Below are positions 26,896-35,623 of a DNA stretch of 64,000 bases, in pieces; positions within the stretch are counted from its first letter, which is position 1, and the number at the start of each line of letters is the position of its first letter. The DNA is from Saccharibacillus kuerlensis DSM 22868 (GTDB lineage Bacteria > Bacillota > Bacilli > Paenibacillales > Paenibacillaceae), in contig NZ_KB899289.1 of assembly GCF_000378145.1 (NCBI RefSeq), positions 54,260 through 118,259 on the forward strand, written 5' to 3'. The translations under genes were made by a program, and so were the position numbers. The notes beneath the pieces were generated by a model. That model was given only the letters and a program-made list of their open reading frames with translations. It had not been told where the DNA came from and did no database searches.

Positions 26896-27816
26896 TCAAA
26901 GGCGAAGATACGATTCCAGAAACATTTGCAGTTCCGATGCCCCGTCGGGACGTATACTGAATTTTTCATTTGATTGTTCGCCGATATGGGTGCGCAGCAG
27001 TCCGGCGGTACGCAGAAGAACCATATGGTGCTTAAGCGCTTCGGCAGGTTGTCCGAGATCCCGTTCCATCTCCAGCAGGGAGCGAGGATGATCGGCGACG
27101 TAACGCAGCAGCTTGAGGCGGTCGGGGACTGCCAATGCACGGGTCATCCGCAGCAGCACAGTTGGAGGCTCGTCTTCGTCAGGCTCCGGCGCATCGATCG
27201 GATATTGAATGAGCAGTACATTTTGATAGAAACAGTACGTGTTCATCGGTCGATTGTGTACGGTCGGAAAGAGAATGACCGTCTTCAAATCGAGCGGTGT
27301 TTCGACCACTAGGCCTCCCGATGCGTATTCGACCAAAGCGCTGGCATCCATCTTGAGCAGCAGTTCCCGTTTCTCGGCTGCATCTTCTTCGATCAACGGC
27401 AGGATGGAATCTCGGATATTTTTGAAGTAGTAAGTATACCATGTTTTCAGCAGCGGAGTATAATCGCGCTGAATACGGTACATATCCTCTTTTGTCAGCA
27501 GAGGGAGCTGTGCAGACACGAGTTCCAGCAGGTGTTCTGCCGGTTCGGAGAGAAGGCGGTCGAGGAAGAGGGGAATATCTTCATCCGCTTCGCGTTCGAT
27601 CACCAGGGCATACAGTGCATCGAAGTCGACAAAGGGCCATTCGGCCGCTTCAGCAAAGCGTTTCCGCATCTCAGGTGGCATGCTCGCTTCCGCTTGTGCA
27701 GACCATTCTGCACCAATGTCAAGATTTGGCAGCCATTTTTTTGTGATATGAACCATAAAGCTGCCGAGCAGTTCATAAATTTCCGATACATCGATCTTTA
27801 CTTCATAATTGTTCAA
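26896..27816 (-). CDS. ArsR-like winged-helix regulator with large N-terminal domain
   Basis: A 306-residue protein starting at TTG 27816, which has AGGAGGT six bases before it. Residues about 225-285 are a winged helix (ALAVPDRLKLLRYVADHPRSLLEMERDLGQPAEALKHHMVLL in two parts), as in ArsR-type repressors. The first 220 residues form a helical domain of the kind seen in Bacillales ArsR-like proteins of unknown ligand. It is divergent from an MFS transporter, and its own predicted promoter overlaps a palindrome, suggesting autoregulation and control of the pump. Confidence 0.7.
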   Translation of the reverse strand: MNNYEVKIDVSEIYELLGSFMVHITKKWLPNLDIGAEWSAQAEASMPPEMRKRFAEAAEWPFVDFDALYALVIEREADEDIPLFLDRLLSEPAEHLLELVSAQLPLLTKEDMYRIQRDYTPLLKTWYTYYFKNIRDSILPLIEEDAAEKRELLLKMDASALVEYASGGLVVETPLDLKTVILFPTVHNRPMNTYCFYQNVLLIQYPIDAPEPDEDEPPTVLLRMTRALAVPDRLKLLRYVADHPRSLLEMERDLGQPAEALKHHMVLLRTAGLLRTHIGEQSNEKFSIRPDGASELQMFLESYLRL

Positions 27817-27853
27817 TCCATGACCTCCTATGCCCAACATCGTCTGCCTATTG

Positions 27854-27870
27854 AACATATTATGTATGTT
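27854..27870. promoter_or_regulatory. Palindromic operator candidate between regulator and MFS gene
   Basis: AACATA (27854-27859), five bases, TATGTT (27865-27870). A minus-strand promoter TGGACA (plus 27883-27888), 18 bases, CATAAT (plus 27859-27864) would have its -10 box inside the palindrome. Confidence 0.5.
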
Positions 27871-27949
27871 TTCGCATGAACTTGTCCACTACTATGTAAG
27901 GCATTGCGGCGCAGAAGCGCTGCGTGTCTGTGAAAGGAAGGAAATTCCG

Positions 27950-29125
27950 TTGTCTGCACGTTCTTCGTTTTCCTATTACATTCTGCTAGGCATTGTGGTT
28001 ATGGCGGGATTGAGTCAAGGCCTGCTTCTGCCGCTGCTGTCAATTTTGCTTGAGCAGCAGGGCGTTTCCGCTTCCGTCAACGGTATGAACTCAGCGGCGC
28101 TGTATATCGGTTCGTTTGCCATGACGCTGATCGCAGAGCGCTTGGTTGGCGTAGTTGGTTTCAAAAAACTGCTCATCGGCGGCCTGTTAATGGTTATGAT
28201 CGCCCTCCCTTTATTCCCGTTAATTCCGAGTATCGGCATTTGGTTCGTACTGCGGCTAATTGTCGGAGCAGGAGACAGTGCGCTCAATTACGTGGCCCAG
28301 CTCTGGATCCTGCTTGTAACACCGGCAGAGAAGCGGGGGAGGAATCTGTCGCTTTACGGAATGTCGTACGGTATCGGATTCAGCGTTGGACCGCTCGGAA
28401 TTGGATTGGTCAATTACGGTGAGTATGTTCCGTTTGTTCTGCTGGCCTTTCTGTTCCTGCTTGTGCTAATTTTCGTGATACGCTTTCTGCCTGAGTATCG
28501 GCCGGAACGTGAAGCGCAGCATTCCCGCGGATTTGCACGCTTCCCGCGGATTTACCGCTTCGCTTGGTTTGCGTTGATTCCCGCCTTCCTCTACGGTTAT
28601 ATGGAAGCTTCGTTAAACGGGAATTTCCCTGTTTATGCGCTGCGCACCGGCTTGTCAACGGAAAACATTGCCCTGCTGCTGCTGTGCACGGGGATTGGCG
28701 GACTTATTCTGCAGCTTCCTCTGGGTATGCTGAGCGACAGAGTCGGACGTCGTCCGATCTTGATTATGGCCGGAATTTGCGGAGGTCTGCTGTTTGCGCT
28801 CGTTCCGATGGCCGGAACCAATCTGTGGGCCAATATTGCGCTGTTCCTGGCTGCCGGCGGACTCGTTGGATCGTTCTACTCTCTGGGTATGGCTTACGCT
28901 GCGGATATTCTTCCTAAAGGGCTTATTCCGTCGGCCAACGTCATCGCTTCATTCCATTTCAGTATCGGAAGCATGGCCGGCCCGGGTATAGGAGGATACA
29001 GCATGCAGCATGGCTCACCGTTTCTGCTGTTCTGGATTATGGGCGGAGCTTATATATGCTTTGGATTGATGGGGTTCTTTTTCCGAGGAGAAACATCTAA
29101 AAATATCGAGAAAAACAACGTCTGA
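27950..29125 (+). CDS. MFS transporter
   Basis: A 391-residue membrane protein with about 12 hydrophobic segments. TTG 27950 is selected because GAAAGGAAGG precedes it; the frame upstream runs through the regulator promoter region. It carries the loop motif between helices 2 and 3 in a reduced form (ERLVGVVGFKKLL) and, between helices 8 and 9, GMLSDRVGRRPILI, the classical MFS signature. Substrate export (drug or sugar) cannot be read out. The divergent ArsR-like gene probably regulates it. Confidence 0.85.
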   Translation: MSARSSFSYYILLGIVVMAGLSQGLLLPLLSILLEQQGVSASVNGMNSAALYIGSFAMTLIAERLVGVVGFKKLLIGGLLMVMIALPLFPLIPSIGIWFVLRLIVGAGDSALNYVAQLWILLVTPAEKRGRNLSLYGMSYGIGFSVGPLGIGLVNYGEYVPFVLLAFLFLLVLIFVIRFLPEYRPEREAQHSRGFARFPRIYRFAWFALIPAFLYGYMEASLNGNFPVYALRTGLSTENIALLLLCTGIGGLILQLPLGMLSDRVGRRPILIMAGICGGLLFALVPMAGTNLWANIALFLAAGGLVGSFYSLGMAYAADILPKGLIPSANVIASFHFSIGSMAGPGIGGYSMQHGSPFLLFWIMGGAYICFGLMGFFFRGETSKNIEKNNV

Positions 29126-29198
29126 CGTGGCAATGAGCAATCGTTTCGATGTACACTAGAGAAGTGAAGTTTACCAAGTCAGGGGAGTCGGATGGCGT

Positions 29199-29924
29199 AT
29201 GATCAAGGTGAGAGGCTTGAGAAAGACGGTAAGCAGCGACAAGGTACCCGTACTGAAAGGCATAGACTTCGATCTGGTGCGAGGGGAATTTGTTGCGATT
29301 GTAGGACCGAGCGGCAGTGGGAAAAGCATGCTGCTGCGCTGTCTGGCGCTGCGGGAAAATTGGGACGGCGGCACATTCGTCGTAGACGATATTGACGTAT
29401 TCAAAGCCGGATGGTCGGGTAAAATGCGAATCCGCAGAGAATGGGCTTACCTGCAGCAGAATCCGGATCTTGATCCGAACCGGACAGCGCTGAAAAATGT
29501 CCTGATCGGTCAAGTCGGTCAAACTCCGGCATGGCGGCGAATTACCGGGATGGTGCGTACAGACGACTACATGGGTGCGATGGATATGATTGAATCGTTC
29601 GGGTTGTTGGATAAGGCCAAGCTTAAAGCGGGCAGCTTGAGCGGCGGCGAAAGGCAGCGTATTGCGACAGCTCGCGCTCTGGCGCACGGCGCAAACGTTC
29701 TGCTCGCCGACGAACCGGTCATCGGATTGGATCCGCAAACGGCTGACAGCGTGCTCGGTATGCTCAAAAATCTGTGTGAGACTCAGGAAACAACTGTTGT
29801 AGCGGTTCTTCCGATCGAGCTTGCGGAGAAGCACGCGCATCGTATATGGGGAATGGACGGCGGTAAGATTGTGCTGGATATTCGCGGACGACGCCTAACG
29901 TCGGCGGAAAAAAGCTGGCTGTAA
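29199..29924 (+). CDS. Orphan ABC transporter ATPase (PhnC-like)
   Basis: A 241-residue ATP-binding subunit: Walker A GPSGSGKS around residue 36-43, Q-loop QQNPDLD, signature LSGGERQR, Walker B VLLADEP and an H-loop position occupied by VAVLPIE, where the usual His (TVH) is absent. The subfamily resembles phosphonate PhnC. No permease or binding protein is adjacent, and the missing switch His is unusual, so transport may be impaired or the protein may have a regulatory role. The next gene is a lipoprotein 80 bases downstream. Confidence 0.8.
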   Translation: MIKVRGLRKTVSSDKVPVLKGIDFDLVRGEFVAIVGPSGSGKSMLLRCLALRENWDGGTFVVDDIDVFKAGWSGKMRIRREWAYLQQNPDLDPNRTALKNVLIGQVGQTPAWRRITGMVRTDDYMGAMDMIESFGLLDKAKLKAGSLSGGERQRIATARALAHGANVLLADEPVIGLDPQTADSVLGMLKNLCETQETTVVAVLPIELAEKHAHRIWGMDGGKIVLDIRGRRLTSAEKSWL

Positions 29925-30005
29925 AAGCTTGGCGGCACCAATGAAACAGCTCCGATATTTGGCGGAATGCCGGTCGGATATATGCGGAAGAGAGTGAGCG
30001 AAGGA

Positions 30006-31304
30006 ATGAAAAAAATGTGGTTAAGCGTCGTCGCGGCGGCGGGGCTGCTGCTGATGTCAGGCTGCAGTGATACGATGTCTTTGCCGGACCCTACATCGCT
30101 GATTCGGCCGCCGCGCCTTCCAGCGGACAAAGAGGTCCTTAAAAATGTGATCGACAGGCAGCTTCCAGCTGGGGCTACCGAAGTTCGCACACGCTCCTCG
30201 GAGGATACAAGTTCTATTCGTTACGCCGATTTGGACGGAGACGGAACGAGAGAAGCTATTGTATTTTACAAGCCGGCCGACAATACTCAGAATCTAAAGC
30301 TGATGATTTTGCAGGAACAAGGCGAGTCGTGGGTGAAAAGACTGGAGATTGAGGGACAGGGGCCAGTGCTGGACAGACTTGAATTTGCGGATATAACCGG
30401 GGATGGATATACGGATATTTTGGCTGGATATGGAGTGAGCGGAGAAGATTCTTCCACAGCCGCAAGCAATGTTCTTATGGTGTATTCGTATATCGAGGGA
30501 ACACTGCAGATCCATGATGTTAAGTTGCCCTATACGGACTTTGCATTAATCGACCTGAATGGAGATGACAGCAAAGACTTGGCTTTGGTCGAAATGAGGC
30601 CGTCTACAGGAACGGATATCCGGGTGTATCAGTATAGGGATTCGGCTTTTCAGGAGCTGTCTTCGCTTATGCTGCCGAACAAAACGATTACAGGATATTA
30701 TAACGTTTCGGCAGGCAAAGTGTCGGCGGATCAAAATGGGCTGGTGCTTGATATCATGGTCGGTTCGGGTTCATACACTCAAATCGTTGTCATGAAAGAT
30801 GGTATGCTGGAGTCCGTATTAAGCGAAGTTGCGGCATTCAAGGACGGCTTGGTCAAAAGTGAAGATATAAACGGCGACGGCATTATCGAAATTCCTACAC
30901 TGAAACTGCCGGTCGGATGGGACAAGTTCGCGAACAAAAAAGATATTCCTATGCTGACTGTCTACAATCAATGGGATAAAGAAGATGGACTTATTAAAAT
31001 TAGAGAGCAGTATCGCGATGCCAGCGGCCGATTCGTGCTTCCGCCTTTTCCGGAAGAACTTCTCGACAATGTAACGTTGAATACGGTATCGATGGTCGAC
31101 AAATATTTGCAGTTTGTTCGGATCGACGATGCGAATCGCCAGTGGATCGAGGAAGTCCGTTTCTTTACACCGGCTCAATGGCAAAATGAATCCCAAGGCG
31201 ACTCTTGGATCAAGCTTTACAGCACAAGCAGCCAGGTTATCGCTTACCGGGTCAATCCGAATGGGCCGCTGTCGACAGGCCGGCTTGGCACTCCGTTAAG
31301 CTGA
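30006..31304 (+). CDS. Lipoprotein with FG-GAP/VCBS-like calcium-binding repeats
   Basis: A 432-residue secreted lipoprotein. The start at ATG 30006 gives a compact signal peptide MKKMWLSVVAAAGLLLMSGC with lipobox Cys20; an ATG at 30015 would also fit the GAAGGA spacing. Four Asp-rich loops, DLDGDGTREA, DITGDGYTD, DLNGDDSKD and DINGDGIIE, are typical of FG-GAP/VCBS beta-propeller blades that bind calcium. It should sit outside the membrane. It precedes a two-component system by about 55 bases and might sense or display a ligand for it; this is speculation. Confidence 0.8.
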   Translation: MKKMWLSVVAAAGLLLMSGCSDTMSLPDPTSLIRPPRLPADKEVLKNVIDRQLPAGATEVRTRSSEDTSSIRYADLDGDGTREAIVFYKPADNTQNLKLMILQEQGESWVKRLEIEGQGPVLDRLEFADITGDGYTDILAGYGVSGEDSSTAASNVLMVYSYIEGTLQIHDVKLPYTDFALIDLNGDDSKDLALVEMRPSTGTDIRVYQYRDSAFQELSSLMLPNKTITGYYNVSAGKVSADQNGLVLDIMVGSGSYTQIVVMKDGMLESVLSEVAAFKDGLVKSEDINGDGIIEIPTLKLPVGWDKFANKKDIPMLTVYNQWDKEDGLIKIREQYRDASGRFVLPPFPEELLDNVTLNTVSMVDKYLQFVRIDDANRQWIEEVRFFTPAQWQNESQGDSWIKLYSTSSQVIAYRVNPNGPLSTGRLGTPLS

Positions 31305-31357
31305 CCGCCGCTTGAGTATATAAACAAACGGTATAGAAGTCCGGGAAGGGGAGTCTC

Positions 31358-32056
31358 ATGAGTAAAGTGTTAATTTTGGAAGATGAAGAATCAATCAGAA
31401 GTTTTATTGTCATTAACTTGAAGCGCAACGGATTCGAGGTGCTTGAAGCGGGAGACGGCCATGAAGCTTTGCATATTTTACAAACGGAACCTGGAATCGA
31501 TATTGCGCTTCTCGACGTTATGGTGCCGGGAATCGACGGATTCGAAGTATGCCGACGTATCCGAGAAACGAATGAGCGAATGGGCATTATTTTCCTGACT
31601 GCAAAAGTTCAGGAGCAGGACAAAGTATACGCTCTGTCCGTAGGTGCAGACGACCATGTCAGCAAGCCGTTCAGTCCTACCGAGTTGATTGCCCGTATTC
31701 ATTCTTTGCTGCGGAGAGTCAATGTCCATCGGGAGACAGCTGCCAAGGTAACTTTCGATTCAGGGCCGTTCAAACTCGATTTGATTTCCAAACAGTTTAA
31801 AAAGAACGGGCAGGCGATCGAATTGACGCCGACGGAGTTTTCGCTAATTCAATTTTTCCTGGAAAAAGAAAATACCCCGCTCAGCCGAGATGTGCTGCTC
31901 GACCACGTCTGGGGGAAGGAATACATGGGTGACCCCAAAATTGTGGATGTCAACATTCGCCGTCTGCGCCAGAAGATCGAGGATAATCCATCGGAACCCG
32001 AATACTTGCAGACGGTATGGGGGCACGGTTATAAATGGAAAGGCCAGGGTCAATGA
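31358..32056 (+). CDS. Response regulator, OmpR/PhoB family
   Basis: A 232-residue regulator. The receiver has acidic pair near residue 9, phospho-acceptor Asp53 in LLDVMVPG, Thr in FLTAK and Lys in VSKPFSP. The C-terminal winged helix spans about 130-230 (LTPTEFSLIQFFL, DVNIRRLRQKIE). The ATG has GGGAAGGGGAG upstream. Its stop overlaps the kinase start as ATGA, so the pair is translated together. Confidence 0.93.
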   Translation: MSKVLILEDEESIRSFIVINLKRNGFEVLEAGDGHEALHILQTEPGIDIALLDVMVPGIDGFEVCRRIRETNERMGIIFLTAKVQEQDKVYALSVGADDHVSKPFSPTELIARIHSLLRRVNVHRETAAKVTFDSGPFKLDLISKQFKKNGQAIELTPTEFSLIQFFLEKENTPLSRDVLLDHVWGKEYMGDPKIVDVNIRRLRQKIEDNPSEPEYLQTVWGHGYKWKGQGQ

Positions 32057-33504
32057 TTAAGAAAGGGATCGGCAGACAGATCGTCATGCACTATTTTATC
32101 GTCATCTTCCTGGCGCTGATGCTCGTGGAAGTGGTGTTTCTGTTTGCGATCCGAACCTATTATTACGATACGATCAACAATATGATTTCAAGTCATATCG
32201 ACGCAACCGTAAGAAGTGTCCTGGTATCAACCAATATTAACGATCAGAGCGAAATGGAATACTTGAATCAGGTACTGGGACTGCTAAAGCTGCCTGAAGC
32301 CGAACTGCAAATTCTTGACGGTAAAGGAACAGTGCTGATCAGCTCGTCGGGATTTGAAGCGGATAAGCCGGTACAGACGAGCGATATTCCGCAAGCACTT
32401 GCTTCCGGCGGCACAGCCAAATGGATTGGCCGACAAGCGACGACAGGAGAACCCGTTATGGCGGTGACGACCACGCTGCAGCAAAACGGCGGTCAGGTCT
32501 ATCTCGCCAGGTTCGTCACTTCGATCGAAAAAGTTAATCAGCGCCTTACCGAAATCACGCTCGTTTCGATGGCGGTTATCGCAATCGTTCTGTTCATCGT
32601 ACTGATTGTCAGTATTGGGCTGGCCAATTCCATTGTGCGTCCAATCAACAATATCATTGCCGTATCGGCGCAGATGGCCAAGGGCAGATTTGATGTCCGC
32701 GTTGAGGGCGACTATCGTTATGAACTTGGCGAAATGGGGTCGACGCTTAACTATATGGCAGAAGAAATCGTCCGAAGCAATCAAATTAAGGACGATTTCA
32801 TCTCATCGATTTCACACGAGCTTCGAACGCCGCTTACGTCGATCAAGGGATGGAGCGAGACGCTGGATTCAGGCGGATACGATCCCGACGAAACGCGAAT
32901 CGGAATGGGGATCATAGCCAAGGAAACAGATCGTTTAATCGGACTTGTCGAAGAACTTCTCGACTTTTCCAAGCTTCAGCAGAATGAGATGAAGCTGACT
33001 ATGGCCAGAGTCGACCTAAGAGAGCTGCTCAAAGAGATTGTGTTGAACGTTTGGGCAAAAGCCGAGCTGAAGAAGGTTCAGCTTCGGTTGGATGCGGACG
33101 GCGACGCATATTGGGTATATGGCGATGCCAACCGGCTCAAGCAGATTTTTCTGAACATCGTTGATAATGCGATCAAGTTCTCGCATGAAAGTTCGGTAAT
33201 CGTTCTGCATTTGGTTCGGGAAGATGGCTGGGTGCGAACTTCGGTACAGGATAACGGTATCGGAATCGATGAAGAAAATCTAAAAAGGGTCAAAGACCGC
33301 TTCTTCCAGGTCAATACGCAGGGTGGAGGAACGGGCCTTGGGCTTGCGATCACGCAGCAGTTGGTTGAACTGCACGAAGGCAAGTTGGATATGTCGAGTG
33401 AACTTGGAGTCGGGACGACAGTAAGCGTCATGCTGCCGCTGCTGGAGGAAGGTCCGGCAGCGAAAGAACTCGATACGGATACAGCCGGAATTGAAGAAGT
33501 CTAG
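32053..33504 (+). CDS. Sensor histidine kinase
   Basis: A 483-residue membrane kinase starting at ATG 32053 (ATGA overlap with the regulator stop). Two transmembrane segments (about 11-33 and 168-190) bracket a sensor domain of about 130 residues outside the cell. A HAMP linker follows, then HisKA with phosphorylated His255 in SSISHELRTP, and the ATPase domain with N box (NIVDNAIKF), G1 (DNGIGID) and G2 (GTGLGLA). The domain order is that of WalK/PhoR-type kinases without PAS domain. The signal is unknown. Confidence 0.93.
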   Translation: MIKKGIGRQIVMHYFIVIFLALMLVEVVFLFAIRTYYYDTINNMISSHIDATVRSVLVSTNINDQSEMEYLNQVLGLLKLPEAELQILDGKGTVLISSSGFEADKPVQTSDIPQALASGGTAKWIGRQATTGEPVMAVTTTLQQNGGQVYLARFVTSIEKVNQRLTEITLVSMAVIAIVLFIVLIVSIGLANSIVRPINNIIAVSAQMAKGRFDVRVEGDYRYELGEMGSTLNYMAEEIVRSNQIKDDFISSISHELRTPLTSIKGWSETLDSGGYDPDETRIGMGIIAKETDRLIGLVEELLDFSKLQQNEMKLTMARVDLRELLKEIVLNVWAKAELKKVQLRLDADGDAYWVYGDANRLKQIFLNIVDNAIKFSHESSVIVLHLVREDGWVRTSVQDNGIGIDEENLKRVKDRFFQVNTQGGGTGLGLAITQQLVELHEGKLDMSSELGVGTTVSVMLPLLEEGPAAKELDTDTAGIEEV

Positions 33505-33546
33505 AATGGCATTGAACTCTGACGGATAAGAAAGCGGGGATACGAT

Positions 33547-34101
33547 ATGTCGTCTAACGAAAAAACTAACTTGTTCCGTCAGGGTAAAGGCTCTGCCGAA
33601 CTGTCCATTCGCGAAGCGTCAATAGACGATGTCGAAGTGCTTGCAGCAATGATGCGCGAAGCAGCGGAAGTTATGGTTCATGCAGGCGTGGAACAGTGGA
33701 AGCCCGACATGTTCACTAGCGATACGGTACGCGGGTATTTCGATAACCGTCGGCTGTTCCTGCTGACTGCTGATGGCCAGCCTGCAGGTCTATTTACTTT
33801 GCAGGATAGCGATCCGTCTTATTGGAAAGACTTGAACGACGATCGCTATCTGTATCTGCATCGCTTGACGGTACGGCCTGAATATAGGGGATTGGATTAT
33901 GGGGGCGTCATGCTGAACTATGCCGAACAAGAAGCCGCGAGACAAGGAAAGCTTGGCTTAAGGCTGGATTGTGTAGCACACCTTCCCACCTTGAATGCCT
34001 ATTATCAGCGAAACGGATTTGTCTTCGTAACAGAACGTGATCTGAATCGTGAAAGAGGCGGGCGATATGTGAATTTGTATGAGAAGCCCAACGGAAACTA
34101 A
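33547..34101 (+). CDS. GNAT-family acetyltransferase
   Basis: A 184-residue cytoplasmic acetyltransferase. The fold elements are the N-terminal ELSIREASIDDVEVLA, the central strand YLHRLTVRPEYRGLDYGG with the acetyl-CoA loop (RGxxxGG), and the LDCVAHLPTLNAYYQRNGF helix-strand that closes the site. ATG 33547 lies after GCGGGG. Substrate unknown. It follows the kinase by 43 bases, so it may share the transcript. Confidence 0.85.
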   Translation: MSSNEKTNLFRQGKGSAELSIREASIDDVEVLAAMMREAAEVMVHAGVEQWKPDMFTSDTVRGYFDNRRLFLLTADGQPAGLFTLQDSDPSYWKDLNDDRYLYLHRLTVRPEYRGLDYGGVMLNYAEQEAARQGKLGLRLDCVAHLPTLNAYYQRNGFVFVTERDLNRERGGRYVNLYEKPNGN

Positions 34102-34128
34102 TGCAAATAAAGAATGTAAATAGAAAAA

Positions 34129-34167
34129 GCCGTCCGCGAAATGAACAAAATCCATTTCGCGGACGGC
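34129..34167. terminator. Bidirectional terminator between GNAT and glgC
   Basis: Fifteen perfect pairs: 34129-34143 with 34153-34167 (core GCCGTCCGCGAAATG), nine-base loop, A-rich before and T-rich after. It ends both converging transcripts. Confidence 0.92.
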
Positions 34168-34193
34168 TTATTTATTTTTAACAAGAGCTTTGA

Positions 34194-35408
34194 TTAGGAA
34201 GTCAATCCACCAGCCCGGCGAATCGCTGCTGTTTCATAAGTATCCTGAAGGGATCGAACCGATTGAGGGTTGATTACCGGTTTTGCGTAAACCGTCTCGT
34301 GTGGTCCGATAATCAGAATATCGTCTGGAGTTCCTTTAATAACGGCTCCATCGCGAATCACAGCATTCTCGCCGACAATCGCGTACTCAATCTTGACGTT
34401 ACGACCGATCTGGGCATCCGGCATGATCACGCTGTCTGCAATCATCGATCCTTTGCCGATCTGTACACCGCGGAAGAGAACGGAATGCTTGACTGTACCT
34501 TCGTTCACACATGTTTCGTGCACCATCGAAGAGATAGGCGAAGGAGCTAGCGTGCGGCGGAACAAAGCAGGGCGGCTGGCTTGACGATTAGTATGCATCG
34601 GCCATTCCGATTTGTTCAATTCGAACGCTTTGTCTTCACCTAGCAGATCCATATGTGCTTCCCACAAGCTGTTTGCCGTGCCAACGTCTCTCCAGTAGCC
34701 TGCAAATGGATAAGCATTCACCTGCGAACCGTCGTTCAGCATAAGAGGAAGAAGATCTTTGCCGAAATCATGTCCGGATGTGTCGTTATCGCCATCGTTC
34801 AGCAGGTAGCTGCGCAGATAAGACCATTTGAATACGTAGATACCCATTGATGCGAGACTGCTCATCGGCTTGGCCGGTTTCTCGTTAAATTCGACGATGC
34901 GAAGATTCGAATCGGTCGTTACAATACCGAAGCGATGCGCTTCATTAAGCGGCACTTCCATCACGGAAAGTGTCGCATCCGCACCTGAACGCTTGTGAGC
35001 TTCGAGCATTTCTGCATAATCCATATGGTAAATATGATCACCCGACAAGATCAGTACGTGTTCGGGATCATGTTGGTCGATAAATTCAATGTTTTTGGTA
35101 ATAGCGTCAGCCGTTCCACGGTATTCTCCGCGTTCGCCGGGCGGCAGCAGGACGATCTCGCGATCTGCCGAACCATTTTTCCACGGAGTGCCTTCGCCGA
35201 TATGTTCATGCAGCGACTCAGCAGCATACTGTGTCAGTACGCCTACAGTGTCGATGCCTGAATTCAGACAGTTGCTGAGAGGAAAATCGATGATACGGTA
35301 ATGACCGCCAAACGGCACAGCAGGTTTAGCGAGCGTAGACGTCAGCGGTGCAAGTCTTCGACCCTCTCCTCCGGCAAGCAGCATAGCGATGCAGTCTTTC
35401 TTATTCAT
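34194..35408 (-). CDS. glgC: Glucose-1-phosphate adenylyltransferase
   Basis: A 404-residue enzyme that makes ADP-glucose from glucose-1-phosphate and ATP, the glycogen donor. The ATG 35408 follows GGGAGG and gives MNKKDCIAMLLAGGEGRRL; the open frame further upstream has no site. Motifs: LLAGGEGRRLAPLT (nucleotide), KPAVPFGGHYRIIDF, SGDHIYHMDY, FNEKPAKPM (Lys of substrate site), and a C-terminal left-handed beta helix (SMIADSVIMPDAQIG). It is divergent from glgB-glgA, 215 bases apart, so the three glycogen genes share a control region. Confidence 0.96.
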   Translation of the reverse strand: MNKKDCIAMLLAGGEGRRLAPLTSTLAKPAVPFGGHYRIIDFPLSNCLNSGIDTVGVLTQYAAESLHEHIGEGTPWKNGSADREIVLLPPGERGEYRGTADAITKNIEFIDQHDPEHVLILSGDHIYHMDYAEMLEAHKRSGADATLSVMEVPLNEAHRFGIVTTDSNLRIVEFNEKPAKPMSSLASMGIYVFKWSYLRSYLLNDGDNDTSGHDFGKDLLPLMLNDGSQVNAYPFAGYWRDVGTANSLWEAHMDLLGEDKAFELNKSEWPMHTNRQASRPALFRRTLAPSPISSMVHETCVNEGTVKHSVLFRGVQIGKGSMIADSVIMPDAQIGRNVKIEYAIVGENAVIRDGAVIKGTPDDILIIGPHETVYAKPVINPQSVRSLQDTYETAAIRRAGGLTS

Positions 35409-35623
35409 GTTAATTTCCCTCCCGTGATGTATGTCAACATAACATATGATTAAACGGAAGAAGCAAGCTTTGAAACTTAAGAAAAAGGAAATATGTTGCA
35501 TTTATCAAAAAAAATTTTTTTAGTATCGTTTTATTCAGTGCCTGTTTAAACGGGTAATAAAAGAATTGATGTGTTTAAAATAGACAGTTAGCAAATAAAG
35601 ATTTGAACAAGGGGCGTGAAAAG

